The translations under genes and the position numbers were made by a program. From Bacteroidales bacterium UBA3297 (GTDB lineage: Bacteria > Bacteroidota > Bacteroidia > Bacteroidales > Paludibacteraceae): a stretch of 64,000 bases of DNA. The stretch is taken from assembly GCA_002362105.1 (NCBI GenBank), contig DETD01000001.1:124001-188000 (forward strand), read 5' to 3'. The stretch's first letter is position 1; every line of letters starts with the position of its first letter. The notes under the pieces are model-generated. The model saw nothing but the letters and a program-made list of their open reading frames with translations, was not told the origin of the DNA and searched no databases. Shown one piece after another: positions 1 through 9,301 of this stretch.

Positions 1-591
1 GTAGACCTTATCAACAAAGAGAACCCCGATCTTGTGCTGCTAGGCGGCGACGTGGTCGACTTCAACACCGTTCCACTATTGGAACAAAATGTAGCAGAAG
101 AGTTTCACAGGATAAACGCACCAGTTTACGCCTGCCTAGGGAACCACGAATTTCTGGGCGGGAAAAACAATGCCGACAGTTTCTACAAACTAGCGGGAAT
201 CAACCTGCTTATGGACGAAACCGTGCAACTACCCGAATTCGGAATCTGCCTTATAGGCCGAGACGACTTCACCAACCGGAGACGGAAAAGGATTGCAGAC
301 CTGATAGCCGGACATCCGACAGACAGTCTGTACACCATAGTACTGAACCACCAACCATTCCATTTGGAAGAAGCCGAAGAGAATGGAATTGACTTCCAAT
401 TCAGCGGCCACACGCACAACGGACAGGTTTGGCCGATAAACCTTATTGTAGACGGCATTTACGAGTGTGGATACGGAGAGTGGAAACGGGGCAACACCCG
501 GTACTACATCAGTTCTGGCATAGGCATATGGGGCGGTAAATTCCGCATCGCATCAAAGTCGGAATACGTTGTGGCCGAACTTCATAACTAA
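1..591 (+). CDS. Calcineurin-like metallophosphoesterase, 5' end outside window
   Basis: The frame is open from base 1 and the first visible codons read VDLINKENPDLVLLGGDVVD, so this is the C-terminal part of a longer gene and the first internal Met is not the true start. The metal-binding motifs of calcineurin-like phosphoesterases appear in order: GGDVVD, CLGNHE (GNHE box), LNHQPF and SGHTHNGQVWP (GHTH box). These residues hold two metal ions and hydrolyse phosphoesters. The substrate cannot be read from sequence. Members with this GHTHNGQ form are often membrane-anchored by an N-terminal region, which would lie before the window. The next gene starts 8 bp downstream on the same strand, so the two are probably cotranscribed. 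Confidence 0.9.
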   Translation, partial: VDLINKENPDLVLLGGDVVDFNTVPLLEQNVAEEFHRINAPVYACLGNHEFLGGKNNADSFYKLAGINLLMDETVQLPEFGICLIGRDDFTNRRRKRIADLIAGHPTDSLYTIVLNHQPFHLEEAEENGIDFQFSGHTHNGQVWPINLIVDGIYECGYGEWKRGNTRYYISSGIGIWGGKFRIASKSEYVVAELHN

Positions 592-599
592 AAGCAAAC

Positions 600-1595
600 A
601 TGGAAACAGAAAAGAAGAGAATTTACTGGATAGACTTGTGCAGACTGTTCATCATTACCACAGTTGCCATTAACCATGTGCCACCACGACTGGAATACAT
701 ATTCCACGACTGGAACCACTATTTAGTAATCACACCCTCGTTCTTCTTATCGGGCTACTGCTTCAATAGTGCGGCCTCGAAATACTTGTGGGACTATTTC
801 TGCAGAAAGACCCGCACCCTGCTAAGGCCAACCATCTGCTTTTTCTTTTTCTTCTATGCGCTTTGGCTAATTGGCGGGAAAGCACTTGCGCACGACGACA
901 GCATTGCCTGGTACACCCCCCTAATAGAACTGGTTACCGGCCAACTAGACACCATTACCGCACCAATGTGGTATGTGATAGCGCTGTTCGTTATGCAACC
1001 GCTCTATTTCATATTAAAGAAGTACATACGGCCCGACCTACTATTCCCTTTCTGTCTGGTATTAGGCTGTGTTTCATCTGTTCTTCCAATACCGCATTTT
1101 TGGGAATTCCACCAAGCATTACTCTACCTACCCGTTTATGCGCTAGGAGCGGCCTACCGTCGGAATAACGAATACTTCCAACGCATTCCTTACCTTGCGG
1201 TCATTTTGCTCTGCATTGTAGGAATTGTTCTATTTACCGTGCTTGAATACGACTCTACGCCATACCTACTGGCTCTAAGTCCATTCATCATGGTCTTCAC
1301 CTACACATGGGTCCGTGTAATCATTTGGGGTGCAGAATGGATAGACGAGCACTGCACCCACCACAAGTGGATAAGCGATATGGGAGGCAACACCATCATA
1401 CTGCTGGCAGTCCACTGCTATGTGATAGGCATCATAAAAGTCATGTTAGACCACGTGTTCCACACAGAAGGGTTCTTAGAGGAACACGTCATCTACAAAA
1501 TACCGATAGGCCTATTCTCCATATTTTCTTTATATCCACTAGTCGTCTTTATACTTCGCTACATTCCGTGGATGTTGGGAAAGAAGAAAAAATAA
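600..1595 (+). CDS. Acyltransferase family 3 membrane protein
   Basis: A 331-residue polytopic membrane protein that opens with a charged stretch and then RIYWIDLCRLFIITTVAINH, the usual entry of acyltransferase-3 (OafA/NodX-like) proteins, where the first helix carries the conserved Arg and His. About ten hydrophobic segments follow, and the length fits the family. Such proteins move acetyl or other acyl groups onto sugars or other extracytoplasmic acceptors; the acceptor here is unknown. It lies 8 bp after the phosphoesterase and its stop is 2 bp from the convergent end of the next gene, leaving no room for a separate terminator. Confidence 0.8.
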   Translation: METEKKRIYWIDLCRLFIITTVAINHVPPRLEYIFHDWNHYLVITPSFFLSGYCFNSAASKYLWDYFCRKTRTLLRPTICFFFFFYALWLIGGKALAHDDSIAWYTPLIELVTGQLDTITAPMWYVIALFVMQPLYFILKKYIRPDLLFPFCLVLGCVSSVLPIPHFWEFHQALLYLPVYALGAAYRRNNEYFQRIPYLAVILLCIVGIVLFTVLEYDSTPYLLALSPFIMVFTYTWVRVIIWGAEWIDEHCTHHKWISDMGGNTIILLAVHCYVIGIIKVMLDHVFHTEGFLEEHVIYKIPIGLFSIFSLYPLVVFILRYIPWMLGKKKK

Positions 1596-1597
1596 GT

Positions 1598-3862
1598 TTA
1601 TTCGGTTACCAAATCTAACTTCAGCAAAGTCTTACCAACATACTTCTTTTCCGAGTCATCGCCAGGCACCAAGATATCGATATTGGCAGCCTGTCCGCCC
1701 AGTTGTTGGTTCAAGTATTCACGTATCAGGGCAGAGCGTTTTTCCGCAAGCGCAGCAAGTTCCTGACGGGCAGCCGCCGCATACAGGTTAGCGGCCACCT
1801 TGGCAGGCTTTGTATCGCCATTGGTACTTACCAAAGCCACATAAGCCATAAAGGCGGTGTCTTTTTCACTCAGTTTCGCAATATCGTCTCTATCTATTAT
1901 CTCAAGTGTTTCCGCCGTCTTATCAGGGTGTTGTTTTAAGAAGAAAGCTGTTTTCAACTGCAAAAGAGACATATCGGCAACAGCTACCTCGTAATTAATG
2001 TTTTGCACAAGGTTAGCCTTCAAATCCGGTTTCTGCTTCAACATATCAATCACCTTGTTCAACTGGTCGTAGGTTTCCACTCCCAACGTGGCAGAAGTCG
2101 GATCAAACGTCATTTCGTCAGCATTGTCGGACGACCCAAACACTTTTGCCATTGACTTGAACGGCGACTCGCCCACCTTGACCAAGAAATTCATCAACGT
2201 CTTTACAATAATTTTCTTGTAGGAGAAGTCTGGCGAGTTAACATTACCCGAAACCGGCAGATCAATTCCAATTTTTCCATTCTTATCCTTAACCACATAC
2301 AAGGCAGTCTTTAGAGGCACATTGAATTCAGGATTTTCCACCGACTTGTCCTTTTCAACCGTACAGTTCATAACAGACAACTGGTTCGTACCCCTGAGAT
2401 TATTATCCACAATCACATTCTGGCTCACTACCGACATATTGCCGCCAGTGATACGGTAAGCAAAAATAGGATTAAAATAAGGGGTAAATTCCGTCAGGTC
2501 GACATTGGTCAGCGTAGCCATGATGTTTTGGTTCGACAGGTCGTTTAAGCTACCCCTCCAGCGTGCAGACATCGTTCCAGTCCGCCCCAGCCGTCCCGAA
2601 ACAGCCACATCGTTAGCCTTGTCTAATGTAATATTCTCAGCCTTCACACAGAAGTCGGTCACATCGTAATTGAACGTTTCGGGCAGGCTTTCGTCCACCA
2701 TGTGCATACTCATACCATGCATATCGACCTTGTCAATTTTAAAGATTAAAGGCTTGCCACTTCCTTCACGGATAGTCTTAACAGAATCTGGCAACGTTTC
2801 CGCAATAGAGTCACGCCGTTCTTTCCGGGCAGCCGCCTCTGGAGAAGAAGAGAAGTAGGAGATATTGTCTAATCCATCTTTATCGATAAGGAACTGGGAA
2901 GCAATACCCTCACCGTCAATCAGGCCCAGGTGTATTTCATTGTCCATCAGATTCAAACGGACCAACTCGGCAGAAGTCTTGTCCGCCGACAAGACAAGGC
3001 GTCCCTTATCGTCGGAGACAAAGACATTACGCAGGGAAGAGGTTCCACTGAGCGTAAAATTCATAATATGGTTAAAGTTACCCTTCATGGTGGCTTTCGT
3101 GTCGAGCAAGCCCCGCACCTGTCCGACACGGACCCCCTGACGCATATAAGGTTCGACGCAACTAATATTGAAATCGGTAATTTGCGCATCGATCTGGAAG
3201 TTGGAAGAAGCGATGTCGTACATCATCTGAGCATGCAGCTTGCCGCCCTTAGGGAAATAGAGGTTAAGCCCCACATCGGTAGACTTGTCGGAAAAGTAGA
3301 CACCAGGAATCACCAGATTGATATCTTTCAAGTCAAATTCAGATTTCAGACTCAAATCTTTGTATAAGGCGTTACAATGCCGTAACTGGATATCGGACAA
3401 GCCGACCTCCCATTGAGACGGTTCAGACGCTTCTTTTTCACCCTCCACTGTATCGGTTTTCGAGAAGAGGGCGATAATATCGGAAAAATTGAAGACAGAA
3501 TCGCGCTGTAGGACATTCACACCGGCCCCAACCAGATGAATGTGCTGCAAATTGACCTTTCGAGCGAGCAAGTCGAACAGATTGATATCCACAAAAAGCG
3601 TATCGAACCTGAAGAAGTCGGTTGCATTGTCCTGTTCCTTCACCACAACGCCACCGACGGTGACCGCACTATGGAGCAAGCTGACATCGATGTCACCGAC
3701 CACCACTTCGCGTCCAAGCAGTTCCCTATCATGTTCCTCTATATATTTTTTGGCCACATCACCCCCCTTGAAGGCGACAAGGCACAAAACAAACGCCACC
3801 AGTGCTACCAGTGCGAAGACGACACGGGCCACGACCTTCTTATAATTCCCCTTTTTCTTCAT
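1598..3862 (-). CDS. AsmA/DUF748-like envelope protein
   Basis: A 754-residue protein with a short basic N-terminus and one transmembrane helix (about residues 9-30), followed by a long beta-rich region with alternating polar and hydrophobic residues. The first part (VGDIDVSLLHSAVTVGGVVV, then INLFDLLARKVNLQHIHLVG) is typical of AsmA/DUF748 repeats, related to proteins thought to bridge inner and outer membrane and help lipid transport. The last 200 residues include a helical part (MSLLQLKTAFFLKQHP) and a C-terminal segment with an OmpA-like look. The family assignment is from pattern recognition; the transport role is inference. It is transcribed alone, downstream of the infB terminator, and converges on the acyltransferase. 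Confidence 0.7.
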   Translation of the reverse strand: MKKKGNYKKVVARVVFALVALVAFVLCLVAFKGGDVAKKYIEEHDRELLGREVVVGDIDVSLLHSAVTVGGVVVKEQDNATDFFRFDTLFVDINLFDLLARKVNLQHIHLVGAGVNVLQRDSVFNFSDIIALFSKTDTVEGEKEASEPSQWEVGLSDIQLRHCNALYKDLSLKSEFDLKDINLVIPGVYFSDKSTDVGLNLYFPKGGKLHAQMMYDIASSNFQIDAQITDFNISCVEPYMRQGVRVGQVRGLLDTKATMKGNFNHIMNFTLSGTSSLRNVFVSDDKGRLVLSADKTSAELVRLNLMDNEIHLGLIDGEGIASQFLIDKDGLDNISYFSSSPEAAARKERRDSIAETLPDSVKTIREGSGKPLIFKIDKVDMHGMSMHMVDESLPETFNYDVTDFCVKAENITLDKANDVAVSGRLGRTGTMSARWRGSLNDLSNQNIMATLTNVDLTEFTPYFNPIFAYRITGGNMSVVSQNVIVDNNLRGTNQLSVMNCTVEKDKSVENPEFNVPLKTALYVVKDKNGKIGIDLPVSGNVNSPDFSYKKIIVKTLMNFLVKVGESPFKSMAKVFGSSDNADEMTFDPTSATLGVETYDQLNKVIDMLKQKPDLKANLVQNINYEVAVADMSLLQLKTAFFLKQHPDKTAETLEIIDRDDIAKLSEKDTAFMAYVALVSTNGDTKPAKVAANLYAAAARQELAALAEKRSALIREYLNQQLGGQAANIDILVPGDDSEKKYVGKTLLKLDLVTE

Positions 3863-4018
3863 TTCTCAATATTTTTCCCAACAAAGTTAACACAATCCGG
3901 CCGAAAAAGACAAACCAACCGGAAACCGCTTAACCCGACAGGTGCGAATAACCCCAAAAAGGAGTCACACACCACCGGCAGAGAGCAAGACCAGACGCAT
4001 ACGGCCACACTACATGAC

Positions 4019-4055
4019 AAAAGAGGGCACTCCGAATAAGGAATGCCCTCTTTTT
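4019..4055 (-). terminator. Intrinsic terminator after infB
   Basis: AAAGAGGGCA pairs with TGCCCTCTTT around a 14-nt loop and is flanked by A and T runs, so it can end transcription of infB on the minus strand. It lies 22 bp past the infB stop and separates the operon from the AsmA-like gene. Confidence 0.8.
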
Positions 4056-4076
4056 GCAGTTATAAGAATAAAATAC

Positions 4077-6857
4077 TTACTTCTTATCGAGTTTACGCGC
4101 AACTTCCTTCTCGTCGAACGCCTCAATAATATCACCAACCTGAATATCGTTGTAATTGGCCACGTTCAAGCCGCATTCCAAGCCCATAACCACTTCCTTG
4201 GCATCGTCCTTGAAACGTTTGAGCGACTCGAGGACACCCGTGTGGATAACGATACCCTCGCGGATGATGCGGACCTTACTAGTACGTCTGATTTTACCTT
4301 CAGTAACCATACATCCGGCAATGGTACCCACCTTCGAAATTTTGAAGACATTCTGGACCTCACAGTTACCAGTAACCTCTTCCCTGACTTCAGGCTTCAG
4401 CATACCCTCCATAGCATCGCGAATCTGTTCGATAGCATCGTAAACGATAGAATAGAGACGGATGTCGACCTTTTCCTTTTCAGCCATCTTGCGGGCAGCC
4501 TGGGAAGGACGTACCTGGAAGCCCACGATAATAGCATCGGAAGCGGCAGCCAGCATCACGTCAGACTCAGAAATCTGACCAACGGCCTTATGGATAATCT
4601 GCACCTCGATTTCAGGTGTAGAAAGTTTTTGCAAAGAGTCCGTCAAAGCCTCAACAGTACCATCCACATCGGCCTTGATAATAATCTTCAACTCATGGAA
4701 CTCACCCAAGGCAATACGGCGTCCCACTTCGTCGAGGGTAAGCATACTGCTTGTACGGGTAGCCTGCTCGCGCTGCAACTGTTCGCGTTTTGAAGCGATT
4801 TCACGCGCTTCCTGGTCGGTATCCATAATGTTGAACTTGTCACCCGCCTGAGGAGCACCGTTCAAACCGAGAATCAAGGCAGGCTGGCCAGGACGGACTT
4901 CCTGCACTTTCTGGTTACGCTCGTTATACATAGCCTTCACCTTACCATAGTTGGTACCGGCCACCATAATGTCGCCCACACGGAGCGTACCGTTGTTCAC
5001 CAACACAGTAGAGGTATAACCACGTCCCTTTTCCAACTGCGACTCGATGATGATACCCGAAGCCTTACGGTTAGGGTTGGCCTTCAAATCGAGCATTTCA
5101 GCCTCGAGGAGCACCTTCTCCATCAGTTCGTCAACGCCAGTACCCTTTTTAGCGGCAATGGCCTGGCACTGGTATTTACCACCCCAGTCTTCCACCAGGT
5201 AGTTCATAGCAGCCAACGACTCCTTAATCTTATCGGGGTTTGCAGTAGGTTTATCGATTTTATTGATAGCGAACACAATAGGGATGCCCGCATTAGAGGC
5301 ATGGTTGATAGCCTCGACAGTCTGCGGCATCACATCGTCGTCGGCAGCCACAATAATGATAGCCACATCGGCCACCTGCGCACCACGGGCACGCATAGCG
5401 GTAAACGCCTCGTGACCAGGTGTATCCAAGAACGTAATCTGCTGGCCACTTGCGAGAGTAACGTGATAAGCACCAATATGTTGGGTTATACCACCCGCTT
5501 CACCAGCAATGACATTGGTATTACGAATATAGTCGAGCAACGAAGTTTTACCATGGTCAACGTGTCCCATGACGGTAACAACCGGCGGACGGCTGATCAA
5601 ATCTTCCGGTTTGTCTTCCTCCTCCTGAATAGCCTCGGCCACCTCAGCCGAAACATATTCGGTAGTGAAACCGAACTCGCTGGCAACCAAGTTAATGGTT
5701 TCAGCATCGAGACGCTGGTTGATAGACACCATCTGACCGAGCTGCATACATTTGGAAATAACCTCCACAACAGGCACATCCATCATGCTGGCAACATCGC
5801 TTACAGTAACGAATTCCGTTACACGCAGGATGCCCCTTTCCTTAATTTCCTCCTCTTCCTGTTTACGGCGCTGTTCGGCAGCCTGTTCACGCTTATCGTG
5901 ACGGTATTTAGCAGAATTCTTGTTAGGCATCTGCTTAGTGAAGAGTTCAGCCTTGGTTTTACGTACATTTTCGTTAGCACTACGCATCAAGTCTTCGTCA
6001 GACAGCGGCTTACCGTGCTTGTTCTTATGTTTGCCCGGACGTGGTCCGTTGCTAGTCTTTTCGTTGTTGTTCGCAGGCTTGAAGTTCTCAACATCGATAC
6101 GTTCCTTCTGGCTGATACGCTGGCGTTGGCGACGTTCGTCCCCATTGCCGTTACCACCATTCTGCTGGTTACCGCCATTACGCTGGTTATTATCACCCGC
6201 ATGGTTAAAACGAGCATCGCGTTCGCGTTTTTTCTCCTCCTTCGACTTTTTCTTCGGACGAGTCTGCTGGTTTAGAGAATCGAGGTCGACCTTACCCAAC
6301 ACCTTGATGTTCGGCTTCAAGTCGGCATGAGCCCCAGTCAACACTTGTTCAGAAGCGTCGTTAGAAGAAGCCAGCTTGTCAGAAGAACTGGCAGGGGTTT
6401 CGACAGCATTCTGAGGTTGAGAAACAGATTTTTCTGGTTCAGAACCTTTAACTTCAGTTTTTTGAACAGGAGCAGCGTTAGTGGACACGCTCTTCTGCGC
6501 CGTAGCGGCAGGCTTGTTGAGTTTATCGAGGTCGAGTTTACCGACAGTGGTAATCTTCGGGATCTGATTTTGCGGAATCTCAGTCTTGATTTCCGGAGCT
6601 TTCTTTTTATCTTCATAGCCCTCAATAGCCACAGTGGCATGTTTGCCCTTCTCGTGGCGTTGGCGAGAGATTTCTTCAGCCGAAGATTTCATTTCCATAT
6701 CGGGTTTGAACTCCTTTATTAGCAATGTCTGTTCTTCGTCAGTGATATTATGGTTCGGATTTGCAGGCACATTATGTCCTTTCGTCTGCAGGAATTCCGC
6801 AGCCGTACTAAGTCCGACACCTAATTCTTTGGCAATCTGTAATAATTTTTTTGGCAT
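4077..6857 (-). CDS. infB: Translation initiation factor IF-2
   Basis: A 926-residue GTPase that places initiator tRNA on the 30S subunit and promotes subunit joining. The first 330 residues are the variable N-terminal part, rich in Lys, Asn and Gln, with the IF-2 N-terminal helical motif at the very start (KKLLQIAKELGVGLSTAAEF). The G domain starts near residue 425: GHVDHGKTS (G1), then DTPGHEAF (G3) and NKID (G4, near residue 532). The C-terminal domains that bind fMet-tRNA follow. Length and domain order are normal for Bacteroidetes IF-2. The gene follows nusA by 197 bp and ends at a strong terminator, the usual rimP-nusA-infB arrangement. Confidence 0.98.
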   Translation of the reverse strand: MPKKLLQIAKELGVGLSTAAEFLQTKGHNVPANPNHNITDEEQTLLIKEFKPDMEMKSSAEEISRQRHEKGKHATVAIEGYEDKKKAPEIKTEIPQNQIPKITTVGKLDLDKLNKPAATAQKSVSTNAAPVQKTEVKGSEPEKSVSQPQNAVETPASSSDKLASSNDASEQVLTGAHADLKPNIKVLGKVDLDSLNQQTRPKKKSKEEKKRERDARFNHAGDNNQRNGGNQQNGGNGNGDERRQRQRISQKERIDVENFKPANNNEKTSNGPRPGKHKNKHGKPLSDEDLMRSANENVRKTKAELFTKQMPNKNSAKYRHDKREQAAEQRRKQEEEEIKERGILRVTEFVTVSDVASMMDVPVVEVISKCMQLGQMVSINQRLDAETINLVASEFGFTTEYVSAEVAEAIQEEEDKPEDLISRPPVVTVMGHVDHGKTSLLDYIRNTNVIAGEAGGITQHIGAYHVTLASGQQITFLDTPGHEAFTAMRARGAQVADVAIIIVAADDDVMPQTVEAINHASNAGIPIVFAINKIDKPTANPDKIKESLAAMNYLVEDWGGKYQCQAIAAKKGTGVDELMEKVLLEAEMLDLKANPNRKASGIIIESQLEKGRGYTSTVLVNNGTLRVGDIMVAGTNYGKVKAMYNERNQKVQEVRPGQPALILGLNGAPQAGDKFNIMDTDQEAREIASKREQLQREQATRTSSMLTLDEVGRRIALGEFHELKIIIKADVDGTVEALTDSLQKLSTPEIEVQIIHKAVGQISESDVMLAAASDAIIVGFQVRPSQAARKMAEKEKVDIRLYSIVYDAIEQIRDAMEGMLKPEVREEVTGNCEVQNVFKISKVGTIAGCMVTEGKIRRTSKVRIIREGIVIHTGVLESLKRFKDDAKEVVMGLECGLNVANYNDIQVGDIIEAFDEKEVARKLDKK

Positions 6858-7054
6858 ATACTTTCTGACAATAAACTCTTTTTAAATTAAAACTGTAAGA
6901 CAGCCCACTCTCTGTCTCACAAATATGTGGAATATCCACTAATCCGTTTGCCACCGTCTGTCAGCGCACTGAACCGCAGACGTGGGAAGCAGTAAGTTTC
7001 ACAACTCAAGCATCAGCGTACCGGACAAGGCAGCGGCTGACCTGCGTAAACTTA

Positions 7055-8344
7055 TTAGTTTTCGTTGTTTTCAGACTCAGAATCAAGTCCGAACTCCTCA
7101 TTGATGATGTTCAACAAGTCATCAATAGTTTCTTCTTCGAGGTCTGTTTTGTCAATCAGTTCTTGACGTGGAGTTGCAAGCACCTCCTTGGCCGTACTGT
7201 AACCAGCCCCCTTCAAAGTTTCGATAACCCATCCGTCAATTTCATCGAGGAACTCGTCCAAGTAGCAGTCGTCAGAATCGTGACCATCGTTATCGTCACG
7301 GAAGACCTCAATCTTGTAATCGGTAAGCATGTTCGCCAACTTGATGTTGTTACCGCCCTTACCGATAGCCAAAGATATTTCCTCGGAATTCAAGAACACA
7401 TCTGCACGCTGGTGTTCTTCGTAAACTGTGATGTCTGAAATCCGCGCAGGGCTAAGTGCGCGAGAGATGAACAGTTTCAAGTTATCGGAGTATTGAATAA
7501 CGTCGATATTCTCGTTACGCAATTCGCGAACGATACCATGGATACGAGACCCCTTCATACCAACACAAGCGCCGACAGCGTCGATACGCTCGTCGTACGA
7601 CTCAACAGCCACTTTAGCGCGCTCGCCAGGGATACGGGCAATCTTCTTGATAGTGATCAGACCATCGGCAATTTCAGGAACATCGCGTTCGAAGAGGCGT
7701 TGCAAAAAGAGCGGAGAAGTACGAGACAAAATGATTTTAGGGTCGTTGTTGCGGTTGTCAACCTTAGCGACAACAGCCATAACCGTATCGCCCTTGCGGA
7801 AGAAGTCAGAAGGAATCTGTTCAGTTTTAGGCAAAGACATTTCGTTGTTGTCTTCGTCAACGACCAACAGTTCTTTCTTCCAAACCTGGTAAACTTCGCC
7901 AGTAACGATAGTACCCACTTTCTCTTTATACTTATTGTAGAGGTTATCCTTCTGCAAATCGAGGATTTTCGACCCCAAAGTCTGGCGCAAGTTAAGCACA
8001 GCACGGCGACCGAAGTCCGAGAAGTTAACGATTTCGGAATACGTATCGCCAACATTCATATCTTCGTTACCTTCAATTTTGCGTACATCAGAAAGAGAAA
8101 TCTCAGTGTTTTCGTCTTCGAAATCGTCATCAGCGACCACCTCTCTGTTACGATAAATTTCCAGGTCGCCCTTAGCCGGGTTGATAATCACGTCGTAGTT
8201 TTCATCAGAACCCACCTGTTTAGAGATGACACTGCGGAACGAATCTTCCAAAACGCTCACCAAAGTACTTCTGTCGATTTTTTTCTCTTCTGTATATTTG
8301 GAGAAAATTTCAGCCAAATCTACCACTTCTTGCTTAGCAGCCAT
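7055..8344 (-). CDS. nusA: Transcription termination/antitermination factor NusA
   Basis: A 429-residue RNA polymerase-associated factor controlling pausing, termination and antitermination. The N-terminal polymerase-binding domain (ALVSVLEDSFRSVISK-like helices) is followed by an S1 RNA-binding domain at about 130-200 (GTIVTGEVYQVWKKEL), then two KH domains at about 230-345, with the glycine-rich loop IGKGGNNIKLANMLTDYKI. The C-terminus is a short acidic tail with one helical repeat (LIDKTDLEEETIDDLLNII), so the protein lacks the two full acidic repeats of E. coli NusA, which is normal for this phylum. It starts 2 bp after the rimP stop, so the two are coupled. Confidence 0.97.
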   Translation of the reverse strand: MAAKQEVVDLAEIFSKYTEEKKIDRSTLVSVLEDSFRSVISKQVGSDENYDVIINPAKGDLEIYRNREVVADDDFEDENTEISLSDVRKIEGNEDMNVGDTYSEIVNFSDFGRRAVLNLRQTLGSKILDLQKDNLYNKYKEKVGTIVTGEVYQVWKKELLVVDEDNNEMSLPKTEQIPSDFFRKGDTVMAVVAKVDNRNNDPKIILSRTSPLFLQRLFERDVPEIADGLITIKKIARIPGERAKVAVESYDERIDAVGACVGMKGSRIHGIVRELRNENIDVIQYSDNLKLFISRALSPARISDITVYEEHQRADVFLNSEEISLAIGKGGNNIKLANMLTDYKIEVFRDDNDGHDSDDCYLDEFLDEIDGWVIETLKGAGYSTAKEVLATPRQELIDKTDLEEETIDDLLNIINEEFGLDSESENNEN

Positions 8345-8346
8345 AA

Positions 8347-8817
8347 CTATTTAAACTTAATAGTGTATTTAGTATATTTTATATTATCGTAAGTAAACGG
8401 AGTCTTCACCTTCATCTCCACTTTGCGTTTAGCGCCTTCTGGCTTTTCCATCTTCGTCTCCTCAACAGCGAAGCCATCGTCAGTAACATCGCAAAGCAGG
8501 CCCCGGTATTTTTTTCCGTCAGAGCCAAGCACCTCCACTTCAGCGCCCTCGTACTTATAGTACTGTTCTTTCACTCTGAAAGGAGAAGTCAGGCCAGGCG
8601 ACCCCACCTCCAATTCGTAATCTTCCTCGTCGCGATTAAGTTTCGACTCGATAAAACGGGTCAGGCATTCGCATTCTTCAATAGACATAGCCTCTTGATT
8701 ATCTATTTCCACGACAATGGAGTTATCGCGGCTCACACTCACATTTACAATAAAGAAGCCCTCTTTATTGGCAATGTACTCTTCAACAATCTGTCTTACA
8801 ACGGCGTTTTCTATCAT
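8347..8817 (-). CDS. rimP: Ribosome maturation factor RimP
   Basis: A roughly 156-residue protein needed for 30S subunit maturation. The N-terminal alpha/beta domain contains SIEECECLTRFIESKLN and then YELEVGSPGLTSPFR, the RimP signature (E-V-S-S-P-G-type motif), followed by the C-terminal SH3-like barrel (YRGLLCDVTDDGF). I chose the internal Met beginning MIENAVVRQ, which matches the usual RimP N-terminus; a longer form adds eight residues. The order rimP-nusA-infB is the canonical one. A near-consensus promoter lies about 70 bp upstream. Confidence 0.95.
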   Translation of the reverse strand: MIENAVVRQIVEEYIANKEGFFIVNVSVSRDNSIVVEIDNQEAMSIEECECLTRFIESKLNRDEEDYELEVGSPGLTSPFRVKEQYYKYEGAEVEVLGSDGKKYRGLLCDVTDDGFAVEETKMEKPEGAKRKVEMKVKTPFTYDNIKYTKYTIKFK

Positions 8818-8883
8818 CAGGAAAAAACGTTTTGGTAACAAAAAGTGGTGAACGAACCGCCCACCACTAAACTAATTCGACTG

Positions 8884-8915
8884 CAAAAGTAGCAATAATA
8901 TACGAGAAAACCAAA
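8884..8915 (-). promoter_or_regulatory. Promoter of the rimP-nusA-infB operon
   Basis: Read on the minus strand: TTTG, 20 bp, TACTTTTG. Both boxes match the Bacteroidetes consensus (TTTG at -33, TAnnTTTG at -7) at the usual spacing. The start of transcription would fall a few bases after the -7 box, giving a leader of about 60 nt. Confidence 0.8.
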
Positions 8916-8991
8916 CATTTATCTTTCAGAGGGTCAAAAAAAAGGCAAAACGACGGGGCTAAAAGCGCTTTTTTTCTGTTATTCAGAATAT

Positions 8992-9038
8992 AATACTATA
9001 TTTGCAAAACAAAGACACTTATAACAATTCACATAACA
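8992..9038. repeat. attL core (left copy of 47-bp direct repeat)
   Basis: Identical over 47 bp to 35358-35404. It begins AATACTATATTTGC and ends TTCACATAACA. After a poly-A stretch of unequal length, a further 11 bp (ATGAAAGGCGA) is shared with the right end. The core carries TATATTTG, a consensus -7 box. Confidence 0.93.
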
Positions 9039-9047
9039 AAAAAAAAA

Positions 9048-9086
9048 ATGAAAGGCGATTTGGAGACACCTCAACCCATCCTATAA
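9048..9086 (+). other. 12-codon dead-end frame at attL mimicking the GH3 start
   Basis: Downstream of the attL core the sequence ATGAAAGGCGA repeats the first 11 bases of the GH3-like gene, then diverges into phage DNA and reaches a stop after 12 codons (MKGDLETPQPIL). With the core's -7 box and the host's original upstream half, this could be transcribed and give a tiny peptide or none. It is a by-product of integration or a phage-borne copy of the host gene's 5' end, not a gene of known role. Confidence 0.5.
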
Positions 9087-9266
9087 CATTGTTATAATCT
9101 GAACGTTAGCGCAAACGCCATATAAACATCCTTGTTCTGCCATTTTGTCTATCCGAGACTCTGATTGCAACAAAATCTGCAATATTTTCGCACACCTTTT
9201 TTGTATTATTTTCTAAACGGCAAAGTTCCGTTTTCCCATCCAAAAAAGCAAGCGAAGGACAACAAA

Positions 9267-9298
9267 AAAAGCGAAGGGAAGTGTTTCCCAACGCTTTT
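9267..9298 (-). terminator. Terminator of the phage late operon
   Basis: AAAAGCG and CGCTTTT enclose a second stem of GGGAA and TTCCC, with A and T runs outside. It lies just past the last late gene. A 61-codon minus-strand frame (9106-9291) runs through this DNA but starts inside the hairpin, so it is not called. The rest of 9039-9266 holds only a TATAAC-N3-GTTATA palindrome near 9081. Confidence 0.7.
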
Positions 9299-9301
9299 CA
9301 C

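Noticed and set aside
5301..6275. 324-codon plus-strand frame opposite infB
   Set aside because: Antisense to conserved G domain and N-terminal region of IF-2.
9106..9291. 61-codon minus-strand frame between attL and the late operon
   Set aside because: Its start codon lies inside the terminator hairpin and no promoter is visible; could be a remnant but not supportable.
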